A stretch of DNA of 6,551 nt from Candidatus Magasanikbacteria bacterium RIFCSPHIGHO2_02_FULL_50_9b (GTDB taxonomy: Bacteria > Patescibacteriota > Patescibacteriia > Magasanikbacterales > 2-02-FULL-50-9b): positions 1-6,551 of the forward strand of contig MFQD01000019.1 of the NCBI GenBank assembly GCA_001782975.1. The letters run 5' to 3'. Under the pieces are notes generated by a model. The model saw nothing but the letters and a program-made list of their open reading frames with translations, was not told the origin of the DNA and did not search any database. This document shows positions 1-5,976 of the stretch, piece by piece. Every line of letters begins with the position of its first letter. Position 1 is the stretch's first letter. A program made the position numbers and the translations under genes.

Positions 1-1001
1 GCATGGCGAACTTGGTGCTCGTGCAAGCGCTGTTGAATCTCGGGCGTCTTAAAAAAGGTGATCGCGTCGGTGTTTCGTCGCTCACCTGGGCAACCAACGT
101 GATGCCGCTCATTCAGCTTGGGTTGCAGCCAGTGTTGCTTGATTGTGACATACAAAATTTGAACGTGAGTTCAGAAACGCTGAAACGCGCGCACGAGCTG
201 CAACCGCTCCAAGGTTTTTTTCTGACAAATGTACTCGGATTGTGTGCGGATATTGAAAACATAGCTGTATATTGTCGCGCGCAAGGAATTGTTTTTTTTG
301 AGGACAACTGTGAGTCGCTCGGCACACGCGCCAACGGCAAGCTCCTCGGCAACTTTGGTGTAGCGTCAACGTTTTCAACATTTGTCGCACACCACCTGTC
401 AACCATTGAAGGCGGATTTGTGTGTACTGATGATGATGAACTGTACGAAATGCTGCTCATGGTTCGGGCGCACGGGTGGGATCGAAATTTGTCGCCTGAG
501 CGAAAGGCAGCATTGCACGCGGCGCATGCGATCGATGATTTTTACGCGCTGTACAGTTTTTATGATCTTGCGTATAACGCACGTCCGACTGAATTGCAAG
601 GCGTGATTGGGTGTGCTGAAATTGAACACTGGGATGCGATCGTTGCGGCGCGCGCCGCGCAGTTCAAGAAATTTCAGACCGCGGCTGCGCAAAATTCAGC
701 GATCATCCCGCTCGCGGTTGATCACCTTGAATTGGTGTCAAATTTTGCGATGCCGCTTATTTTTAAAACACACGAGTTATGTGAAGCGCACAAAGCGAAA
801 TTTAAACAAGCCGATGTTGAAATTCGGCCGATCATTGCGGGCAACATTGGGGTGCAACCATTTTTTAAAAAGTATGTGCCAGAATCAGCGTCGTGCCCGA
901 ACGCCGAGATCATTCACACGAACGGATTTTATTGCGCAAATAACGCGCATCTCACCGAATCTGAGGTTGATTTTGTGTGCGAATTGCTGCGCGTCGCCTA
1001 G
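1..1001 (+). CDS. DegT/DnrJ/EryC1/StrS-family PMP-dependent sugar 3-dehydrase-like protein, 5' partial
   Basis: PLP/PMP-fold enzyme acting on a 4-keto-6-deoxy nucleotide sugar in the cytoplasm. Residues are numbered from the ATG at base 3, giving 332 aa. That ATG is probably an internal codon: MANL matches the family's SGSxANL loop near residue 60-70, so some 60-70 N-terminal residues lie outside the window. Visible motifs are EDNCESLG (100-107, with D101 the expected cofactor-pyridine aspartate), AHHLSTIEGG (129-138), RAHGWDRN (155-162), YNARPTELQ (191-199) and the C-terminal RPIIAGN (275-281) and HTNGFY (305-310). The usual Schiff-base lysine, six residues before the EGG glutamate, is His130. 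This is the hallmark of the deoxygenating branch (E1/AscC/RfbH and ColD) rather than of true aminotransferases. The later cysteines of the iron-sulphur E1/RfbH enzymes are absent. Family membership is secure; 3-dehydrase activity is likely; the substrate (CDP- or GDP-sugar) is unknown. Confidence 0.88.
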   Translation, partial: MANLVLVQALLNLGRLKKGDRVGVSSLTWATNVMPLIQLGLQPVLLDCDIQNLNVSSETLKRAHELQPLQGFFLTNVLGLCADIENIAVYCRAQGIVFFEDNCESLGTRANGKLLGNFGVASTFSTFVAHHLSTIEGGFVCTDDDELYEMLLMVRAHGWDRNLSPERKAALHAAHAIDDFYALYSFYDLAYNARPTELQGVIGCAEIEHWDAIVAARAAQFKKFQTAAAQNSAIIPLAVDHLELVSNFAMPLIFKTHELCEAHKAKFKQADVEIRPIIAGNIGVQPFFKKYVPESASCPNAEIIHTNGFYCANNAHLTESEVDFVCELLRVA

Positions 1002-1022
1002 CGCCTCACTCCAAACGTTGTG

Positions 1023-1202
1023 TTACGCCTTCACCAATTTATTAACCGTTTTCCAGCATTTGCTGCAAATTAAAACACGTGAGCCCATGAGACGCCGTGG
1101 CTGCAAATTAATATTTGACCATTTTTTTGACTGAATGTTTGAATGACTGCGTGTTGCTGAGCGAACGGGACCGCGGGTGCAGAGTTTACAGATTTGTGCC
1201 AT
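1023..1202 (-). CDS. rpmB: 50S ribosomal protein bL28, zinc-ribbon form
   Basis: Structural protein of the large ribosomal subunit, 59 aa. The reading frame is open further upstream to 1265, but Met at 1200-1202 is the natural start, because the family sequence MAQICKLC begins there and the preceding 21 residues look like translated promoter DNA. Two CxxC pairs (C5/C8 and C46/C49) form the expected zinc ribbon. Between them, RSHSNIQSKKWSNINLQ (18-34) matches the bL28 signature of an RSH motif followed by basic residues and NLQ. The C-terminal VLICSKCWKTVNKLVKA end also fits. The length is near that of the shortest bL28 proteins (about 60 aa). It is the only - strand gene: convergent with the sugar dehydrase (21-base gap) and divergent from the protease gene. 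It has no obvious Shine-Dalgarno sequence. It has no functional link to the glycan genes and is probably transcribed alone. Confidence 0.9.
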   Translation of the reverse strand: MAQICKLCTRGPVRSATRSHSNIQSKKWSNINLQPRRLMGSRVLICSKCWKTVNKLVKA

Positions 1203-1236
1203 AGTGTTACGCTTTAATCTAAAATCAAGTGTTGGC

Positions 1237-1265
1237 AGTGTACCAGAATAATATGGAATAGGCAA
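1237..1265 (-). promoter_or_regulatory. Candidate sigma70-type promoter for bL28
   Basis: Reading the - strand, TTGCCT (1265-1260) is followed after exactly 17 bases by TACACT (1242-1237), and the -10 is preceded by TG one base upstream, giving an extended -10 (TGGTACACT). Each hexamer matches consensus at four of six positions. Transcription would start near 1230, leaving a leader of about 28 bases before the bL28 ATG at 1202. The element overlaps the ribosome-binding region of the divergent protease gene. This is motif matching by eye only. Confidence 0.35.
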
Positions 1266-1270
1266 GGGGG
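1263..1270 (+). promoter_or_regulatory. Ribosome-binding site of the M50 protease gene
   Basis: CAAGGGGG ends five bases before the ATG at 1276. The AAGGGGG core differs from the AAGGAGG consensus at one base and supports the chosen start. It is one of only two well-formed Shine-Dalgarno sequences standing directly before a main gene here. Confidence 0.5.
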
Positions 1271-1275
1271 CTCAT

Positions 1276-1875
1276 ATGACCATTGTTTTTGACATCATCA
1301 TTATCATTTTTTCCGCGATCCTGCACGAGGTTTCGCACGGCCTTGCCGCGCGGGCGCTGGGTGATAAAACGGCGGAATACGCCGGTCGCTTGACGTTGAA
1401 TCCAATCGCGCATATTGATCTCTACGGTTCAGTTTTGTTGCCAGTGTTGCTCTGGTTTGTCTCGGGCGGCAATTTTTTGTTTGCCTACGCAAAACCAGTG
1501 CCGTTCAATCCGTACAATTTGAAATATCAACAGTGGGGATCGGCGGTGGTCGGTGTTGCGGGACCGCTCACAAATTTTGTTCTTGCCGGTGTTGTTGCGC
1601 TACTCATTCGCAGCAATGTTTTTCCGCCGGCGAGCGTTGAATTTTTGGTGCGCGTCGTGGTGATCAATGTATCGCTCGGCGTGTTTAATATGGTACCGAT
1701 TCCGCCGCTCGACGGGTCGAAAGTTTTGTTTGCGTTGCTGCCATCACGTTTTGACCATCTCAAATTTCAACTTGAACGATATGGCATGTGGGTGGCGCTG
1801 ATTTTTGTGTTTTTCTTTTCCTCTCTGCTCTTTCGTCCGATTGAATGGGTCGTGCGTGTGCTGTTAGGCGTATGA
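1276..1875 (+). CDS. Site-2 protease family (M50) intramembrane metalloprotease
   Basis: Polytopic inner-membrane zinc metalloprotease, 199 aa, of the compact PDZ-less group (YwhC/Rv-type rather than RseP). The zinc motif HEVSH is at 17-21, inside the first hydrophobic segment, with E18 the expected catalytic base. NPIAHID follows at 42-48. The second active-site motif is NMVPIPPLDG (138-147), in which D146 should be the third zinc ligand. AGPLTN (95-100) is another conserved M50 stretch. Hydrophobic segments lie at about 1-16, 50-72, 88-112, 121-140 and 170-186. About 200 residues is normal for this group. ATG 1276 has a good ribosome-binding site, and the gene follows the divergent promoter region, so it is probably first in its operon. 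Its stop overlaps the next gene's start as ATGA, which suggests coupled translation. All catalytic residues appear intact. The substrate is unknown, and a role in the glycan pathway is only suggested by position. Confidence 0.9.
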   Translation: MTIVFDIIIIIFSAILHEVSHGLAARALGDKTAEYAGRLTLNPIAHIDLYGSVLLPVLLWFVSGGNFLFAYAKPVPFNPYNLKYQQWGSAVVGVAGPLTNFVLAGVVALLIRSNVFPPASVEFLVRVVVINVSLGVFNMVPIPPLDGSKVLFALLPSRFDHLKFQLERYGMWVALIFVFFFSSLLFRPIEWVVRVLLGV

Positions 1876-3344
1876 CAAAACAACGCGCGACGAGACTCAT
1901 ATTGATCATCGGCATTGGCGTCATCTGTACATTTTTTTCATGGTATAAACTCACTGAAGCTCCGGCATTTTGGTTTGACGAAGGCTATTTTACCCAAGCG
2001 GCAATGAATATTGCGCGGTACGGCGTGTGGGGCATACAGACAGCGCCCGATCAGTTTAGTTCATTGCTGTCCGTATCAGCAGGCTTTCCATTGCTTGCTC
2101 CTCTTGCGCTCATTTTTAAAATTTTTGGTATCAGCATTGTGTCCGCGCGCGCCGGTATGGCGGTTGGCATCATGCTGTTCGTTGCCGCGTCTTTTTTTCT
2201 GATGAAACGTCTGAACGGTTTTTATTTTGCCGCAGGATCATCATTGTTGCTGAGCACCTTTCCGGTGTTGTACGGCAATGGTCGAGCGGTACTTGGCGAA
2301 GTTCCTGCACTGCTCATGTACGTTTTATTTTTGTTGAGCCTCCTGTCGTGGATCCAGTCACAAAAAAAAATAGCGGCATTTGCTGCCGGGCTTCTGTTGG
2401 GGCTGACCATAACTGCGAAGCTTTCGTTTCTACTCGTCGGTGTTCCTGCCACGGCTATCACCATATTGATCTATCGGAAAAAATTACGATCTTTGGCTGC
2501 ATCAGTACCGCTGTTCATCGGTGGAGTCGTGATACCGTTCAGTATCTGGATTGCAACACAGTTTAATGCTGCAGATACGGTGAGCGGCTTTTTTAATGTA
2601 ACGTTTAACCATTATCAGGGCGATCCAGCAATCCAGCTCATCACGCAAAACGTGATCAAATTTTTTACAGAATTTTCTCCCGTCGCACTGCTCATTCTCT
2701 GTGCCGTGTGGGCGACCTCACTGGCGATTCGTGGTATCGGCACGCGATCAGTCTCCCTCATTGAAACGCACGCGGCGCTGTTTTCGCTTTTCATGATTGG
2801 CATTTTTTTACTCTCGCCCGGCTGGTATCGGTATTTTTTTCCTGCACAAATTCTGGCGCTGTTGTTTTTCCCCTCATCGCTGTCGTGTGTGGTGGCGTGG
2901 TTGCACGGGCATCAATCGCGGGTACCCGTTCAGATACCCACGCGCGCAATCACGGTTTGTGTGGTGTTACTCATGTCCGTCGCACAGGCATACCAAACCG
3001 GGTTTAATTCATACATAGCAAACTATTACGGCTCGGATCGCAATCAGCATATGCAGCGTGATTTTGCCGCACTTCCGGTCGGTCCGACGTATTTTTTTTA
3101 CAACGTTCCAGAACTCCTTTTGTTTGTTTCTGCACCCATTGCCTATTATCAGTTTATTGGCAGTAGCGCCGTGCCGCATGCAATTGGATTAGAGTCGGTT
3201 GCGGCGTTGCAATCTGGCGTCGCAGATTTTGTCATTGTCAATCAACAAGCCTATCGGGGACATGAGAATGAGTTTGTGCAATACGAGCCAGATCGTCAGA
3301 TCGCTCGCGTTTACCTTATATTAAAAAAACGTAACACACCGTAA
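1872..3344 (+). CDS. GT-C membrane glycosyltransferase, GT39/ArnT/PMT-like
   Basis: Polytopic glycosyltransferase, 490 aa, expected to move a sugar from a polyprenyl-phosphate donor to an acceptor on the outer face of the membrane. ATG 1872 is preferred because it overlaps the protease stop (ATGA) and has a weak TTAGG upstream (1864-1868). An in-frame ATG at 1845 would sit 31 bases inside the protease and has no ribosome-binding site. After the first membrane helix (9-24) comes FWFDEGYFTQAA (33-44), with the D36-E37 pair typical of the catalytic first loop of GT-C enzymes. A second conserved acidic site is GRAVLGEVPA (137-146), with E143. About ten to twelve hydrophobic segments extend to around residue 375, then a soluble C-terminal tail of about 110 residues. 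The class is clear from topology and the DE motif; the exact GT family and acceptor (protein, lipid or polysaccharide) are not. The GT2 gene at 5977 could supply its lipid-linked donor. Confidence 0.82.
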   Translation: MTKQRATRLILIIGIGVICTFFSWYKLTEAPAFWFDEGYFTQAAMNIARYGVWGIQTAPDQFSSLLSVSAGFPLLAPLALIFKIFGISIVSARAGMAVGIMLFVAASFFLMKRLNGFYFAAGSSLLLSTFPVLYGNGRAVLGEVPALLMYVLFLLSLLSWIQSQKKIAAFAAGLLLGLTITAKLSFLLVGVPATAITILIYRKKLRSLAASVPLFIGGVVIPFSIWIATQFNAADTVSGFFNVTFNHYQGDPAIQLITQNVIKFFTEFSPVALLILCAVWATSLAIRGIGTRSVSLIETHAALFSLFMIGIFLLSPGWYRYFFPAQILALLFFPSSLSCVVAWLHGHQSRVPVQIPTRAITVCVVLLMSVAQAYQTGFNSYIANYYGSDRNQHMQRDFAALPVGPTYFFYNVPELLLFVSAPIAYYQFIGSSAVPHAIGLESVAALQSGVADFVIVNQQAYRGHENEFVQYEPDRQIARVYLILKKRNTP

Positions 3345-3348
3345 TACT

Positions 3349-4101
3349 ATGGATTCAAGGTACAGCGCTTCATATTTTGACGTTGAATCAACGCACTGGT
3401 GGTTTCAGGCGAGAAGAAAAATTCTGAAGGCGTTACTTGTTGATGAGCTTAAAAAAAGAGGGAAAACGCGGTTTGATCATGCGCTTGAGATTGGGTGTTT
3501 TGCAGGAAAAAATATTGAAGAGTTTCGGCAGCTGAGCGCACGTTGGTCTGGTGTCGAGCCTTCGCTCGAGGCGGCACAGCATGCACAACAGGCACTTCCT
3601 GAAGCGGAAATTTTGATTGGGGAATTTCCACGGGCTACACCAGAGGGAACGTATGACGCGATTTTTTTATTCGACGTCCTTGAGCATATCGAAAATTCGA
3701 GCGCAGCTCTCTCTGAAATCAAGCACTTGTTGCGTCCGGGTGGGTTATTGGTGATTACTGTACCGGCATACCAGTGGTTGTGGACACCGTTTGACACGAT
3801 CAATAAACATTTTCGTCGGTATACCGCATCGCGGTTGCGCGATGAACTTTACGAGGCAAAACTGTGCATCACCCGCATCGGTTACTATAATTTTTTTCTG
3901 TTTCCGCTTGCCGTCATTGATCGAATTTTGTCGCGGGTGCGGCAGGGTTTTGTGCAGCAGGAAATACACGTTCCCTCCGCACCGATTAACGCGGTTCTTC
4001 GATTTATTTTTTCAATCGAAACATTGATTGTCCCACACATTTTTTTTCCGTGCGGCCTGTCGGTTATTACCATAGCCAAAAACAAAGAGGAATCAGTATG
4101 A
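3349..4101 (+). CDS. Class I SAM-dependent methyltransferase
   Basis: Cytoplasmic methyltransferase, 250 aa. The N-terminus YFDVESTHWWFQARRKIL (9-26) is the E-x-x-HWWF-x-x-R signature of a methyltransferase group often found in cell-surface glycan clusters. The Rossmann SAM site is ALEIGCFAGKN (45-55); here the usual second glycine of GxGxG is Phe51, while E47, G49 and G53 are kept. E70 (GVEPS) is the expected ribose-binding acid at the end of strand 2. FDVLEH (108-113) is motif II and LLRPGGLLVITVPA (127-140) motif III, followed by WTPFDTINKHFRRYT (145-159), also typical of the group. Residues 180-190 and 212-240 are rather hydrophobic and could contact the membrane. ATG 3349 lies four bases after the preceding stop with no clear Shine-Dalgarno sequence. 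O- or N-methylation of a sugar or lipid-linked glycan is plausible; no substrate can be named. Confidence 0.85.
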   Translation: MDSRYSASYFDVESTHWWFQARRKILKALLVDELKKRGKTRFDHALEIGCFAGKNIEEFRQLSARWSGVEPSLEAAQHAQQALPEAEILIGEFPRATPEGTYDAIFLFDVLEHIENSSAALSEIKHLLRPGGLLVITVPAYQWLWTPFDTINKHFRRYTASRLRDELYEAKLCITRIGYYNFFLFPLAVIDRILSRVRQGFVQQEIHVPSAPINAVLRFIFSIETLIVPHIFFPCGLSVITIAKNKEESV

Positions 4102-4139
4102 GGTGGTGCGCACTTGCAAAAAATCATTTTATCTTTTAA
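4084..4139. other. Translation-initiation puzzle: 13-codon mini-ORF and rival starts before the dehydratase
   Basis: On the + strand, AAAGAGG (4084-4090) lies seven bases before ATG 4098, which overlaps the methyltransferase stop as ATGA. This opens a 13-residue frame, MRWCALAKNHFIF, ending at TAA 4137-4139. A second ribosome-binding-like element, GAGGTG (4100-4105), lies eight bases before TTG 4114, which is in frame with the dehydratase. The dehydratase ATG at 4162 has no such element. The mini-ORF may be a leader allowing reinitiation at 4162, or it may be fortuitous. Confidence 0.3.
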
Positions 4140-4161
4140 GATTGGATTGTTCGAATTACCT

Positions 4162-5124
4162 ATGAAGATTTTGATTACCGGCGGAACCGGGTCGATCGGC
4201 GAAGGCGCCGCACGGCTTTTTTTGAAAGACCATACGGTCTCTCAAATTATTGTCGTCAGTCGTGATGAATTTAAGCAGCACCAGTTGCGTTTGAAATTAG
4301 CATCACCAAAATTGCGCTGTGTGCTCGGTGACATACGCGACTCCAAATCTCTTCAAAAAGCAATGAGGGGTGTTGACGTCGTTTTTCATGCCGCTGCATT
4401 TAAGCATGTTGATGTTGGCGAGCAGGCACCGGAAGAGTTTGTGAAAACAAATATTCTGGGAACCATGAATGTGTTTGATTGTGCTGAAGCGGCGGGCGTT
4501 AAAAAAGTTATTTTGTTGTCAACGGACAAAGCAGCGCATGCGACGAGCGTGCTCGGGATGACGAAAGGGATCGCAGAGCGACTGATGATTGCGCGCGCGC
4601 ATGAAAAAACAAAGACAGTTTTTTGCGCCGTACGGCTTGGAAATGTTTTGGCGTCGCGCGGATCGGTGATTCCGCTTTTGGTGCATGCGATAAAAAATAA
4701 GAAGCCAATTACGTTGACTGATCCGAAGATGACGAGGTTCATGCTCTCTATCGATGAGTGCTCTCAGTTCATCAAGTTTGCATTGCAGCACGGCACACAG
4801 GGTGATATTTTTGTCAAAAAATGTGCGGTTATGGAAATGGGAATTGTTGTCGAGGCGCTGCGTGCTATTTTTCACTCGCGTGCGCCGATCAAAATTATTG
4901 GCCGACGCGCGGGGGAACGCACCCATGAGATTTTGGCAAATGAGACAGAGTTGATGCAATCAGAAGATATGGGAGATTATTTTCGCATCAGCGCGAATCA
5001 AAAGCCCCAACAACGGGTGCGTGTGGAGACTGATTACTCGTCTCACCACATCAAACCACTTTCGTTGGTGCAAACAGAAAAAGTTTTGAGGTCTCTCGAT
5101 TACATTATTGATGAACTCGCGTGA
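4162..5124 (+). CDS. Nucleotide-sugar 4,6-dehydratase, CapD/PseB/CapE-like (extended SDR)
   Basis: NAD(P)-dependent dehydratase expected to turn UDP-GlcNAc (or a similar sugar nucleotide) into a 4-keto-6-deoxy product; 320 aa from ATG 4162, normal for the short soluble group. The start was chosen because family proteins begin at the beta-strand MKILITGGTGSIG (1-13), whose GGTGSIG is the dinucleotide loop. An in-frame TTG at 4114 with a better ribosome-binding site would add 16 residues. Other motifs are GDIRD (56-60), HAAAFKHVDVGE (76-87), STDKAA (120-125; D122 and K123 are the dehydratase acid/base pair), LGMTK (131-135), RLGNVLASRGSVIP (158-171), TDPKMTRFMLSIDE (186-199), GERTHEIL (251-258) and FRISAN (274-279). 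Leu131 replaces the usual catalytic Tyr of YxxxK, as Met does in WbpM-like proteins. A CapE-type dehydratase/5-epimerase is an alternative. It overlaps the next gene. Confidence 0.87.
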   Translation: MKILITGGTGSIGEGAARLFLKDHTVSQIIVVSRDEFKQHQLRLKLASPKLRCVLGDIRDSKSLQKAMRGVDVVFHAAAFKHVDVGEQAPEEFVKTNILGTMNVFDCAEAAGVKKVILLSTDKAAHATSVLGMTKGIAERLMIARAHEKTKTVFCAVRLGNVLASRGSVIPLLVHAIKNKKPITLTDPKMTRFMLSIDECSQFIKFALQHGTQGDIFVKKCAVMEMGIVVEALRAIFHSRAPIKIIGRRAGERTHEILANETELMQSEDMGDYFRISANQKPQQRVRVETDYSSHHIKPLSLVQTEKVLRSLDYIIDELA

Positions 5125-5968
5125 CGCACACAAGCGAATTTTGATTACGGGTGCACGCGGATTCACCGGTCGTGCACTCAGCGTCTTTTTGCAATCACAA
5201 GGAGAAACAAATCTTACGTTGGTCGATCGGTGTGTTGATGCGGTGGACGGCGTGAGCGTATGCGACCTGAGCGATCAATCACCGGTTGCATCACTCGTGA
5301 GCGAGGTACAGCCACAGGAGATATATCATCTGGTGGGTAGTTTCACACAGGATTTTAATATTGATTTCGAAACAAATGTCTTGAGTACCAAATATTTGTG
5401 CGACGCACTCGTCACCACACAGTCGAGCGCGCGGTTGCTGCTGGTTGGGAGTGCTGCTGAATATGGTGCGGTCGCCGCATCGGATAATCCAATTGTCGAA
5501 GATCAACCGTTGCGTCCAACCAGCGTGTATGGGCTCACAAAATCATTTCAGAGCACGCTTATGCAATACTATTCCCGTGTGCACCATGTGGATCTGGTGA
5601 TGGCGCGCACATTTAATGTGTATGGGCAGGGAATTTCACCGCTTTTGTTCGCGGGGAAAATGTATGAACAGATTGCCGCCGGCGGACGAATGATTGAGGT
5701 TGATGATGTGTCGGCGGTTCGGGATTTCTTGCATATTTCAGACGTTGTGCGCTATTATCACCTCATCATGCAACAGGGGGTGGCAGGGGAGGTGTACAAC
5801 GTGGGAAGCGGAATCCCGCTGAATGGCGCAGAAATTCTCTCAAAAATCGCCGAAGAATTGGGCAAGGATCCTTCTGATTTTACGGCGGTTTCGGCTGGGT
5901 CAACAGCAGTGGTGAAGCAATTATTTGCTGAGGTAGGCAAGCTACATACGCTTGAATTAAAGGAGTGA
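5111..5968 (+). CDS. NAD-dependent epimerase/dehydratase family protein, GDP-6-deoxy-4-keto-mannose reductase (RMD)-like
   Basis: Extended SDR, 285 aa from ATG 5111, which overlaps the dehydratase by 14 bases; no Shine-Dalgarno sequence is visible, and an adjacent in-frame TTG at 5108 is the alternative. It probably reduces or epimerises a 4-keto-6-deoxy sugar nucleotide in the cytoplasm. The cofactor loop is TGARGFTG (13-20). The catalytic set is complete: S114 in GSAAEYG, then Y140 and K144 in YGLTK. ARTFNVYGQG (165-174), RDFLHISDVV (204-213) and GEVYNVGSG (226-234) resemble RMD and GDP-mannose 4,6-dehydratase relatives. The C-terminus is short: RMD proteins usually run to about 300-340 residues and end in a D-x-x-K-L / GW-x-P segment, of which only EVGKL (274-278) remains before the stop. 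Its position right after a 4,6-dehydratase suggests consecutive steps, but a UDP- versus GDP-sugar substrate is not resolved. Confidence 0.82.
   Translation: MNSRDAHKRILITGARGFTGRALSVFLQSQGETNLTLVDRCVDAVDGVSVCDLSDQSPVASLVSEVQPQEIYHLVGSFTQDFNIDFETNVLSTKYLCDALVTTQSSARLLLVGSAAEYGAVAASDNPIVEDQPLRPTSVYGLTKSFQSTLMQYYSRVHHVDLVMARTFNVYGQGISPLLFAGKMYEQIAAGGRMIEVDDVSAVRDFLHISDVVRYYHLIMQQGVAGEVYNVGSGIPLNGAEILSKIAEELGKDPSDFTAVSAGSTAVVKQLFAEVGKLHTLELKE
5959..5965 (+). promoter_or_regulatory. Ribosome-binding site of the GT2 gene
   Basis: AAAGGAG lies 11 bases before ATG 5977, at the end of the preceding coding sequence. It is a strong core at slightly long spacing and supports that start. Confidence 0.5.
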
Positions 5969-5976
5969 ACATTCTT

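Noticed and set aside
3..5. ATG at base 3 as the true start of the sugar dehydrase
   Set aside because: The first visible residues align with an internal, conserved SGSxANL loop, so the gene begins outside the window and this Met is internal.
985..1025. Bidirectional terminator between the convergent dehydrase and bL28 genes
   Set aside because: Only a four-base GCGC palindrome and an AACGTT are visible, with no stable stem followed by a T-run.
607..1134. 175-codon + strand frame spanning the dehydrase end and the bL28 region
   Set aside because: Arg/Cys-rich translation with no motif; it is a frame shadow of two well-supported genes.
1194..1260. A + strand promoter for the protease operon
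   Set aside because: TTGGCA at 1232-1237 and TAAAAT at 1220-1225 look promising alone, but no pair has acceptable 16-18 base spacing. A promoter is expected here but cannot be placed.
1203..1265. N-terminal extension of bL28 to the upstream Met at 1265
   Set aside because: The added 21 residues have no family similarity and coincide with the candidate promoter and leader.
1845..1871. Earlier in-frame ATG (1845) for the GT-C glycosyltransferase
   Set aside because: It lies 31 bases inside the protease gene without a ribosome-binding site, and the added residues are charged and unlike a membrane-protein N-terminus; 1872 gives the usual ATGA overlap.
4519..4959. 146-codon - strand frame opposite the dehydratase
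   Set aside because: No recognisable motif, low-complexity composition, and full overlap with a strongly conserved + strand gene.
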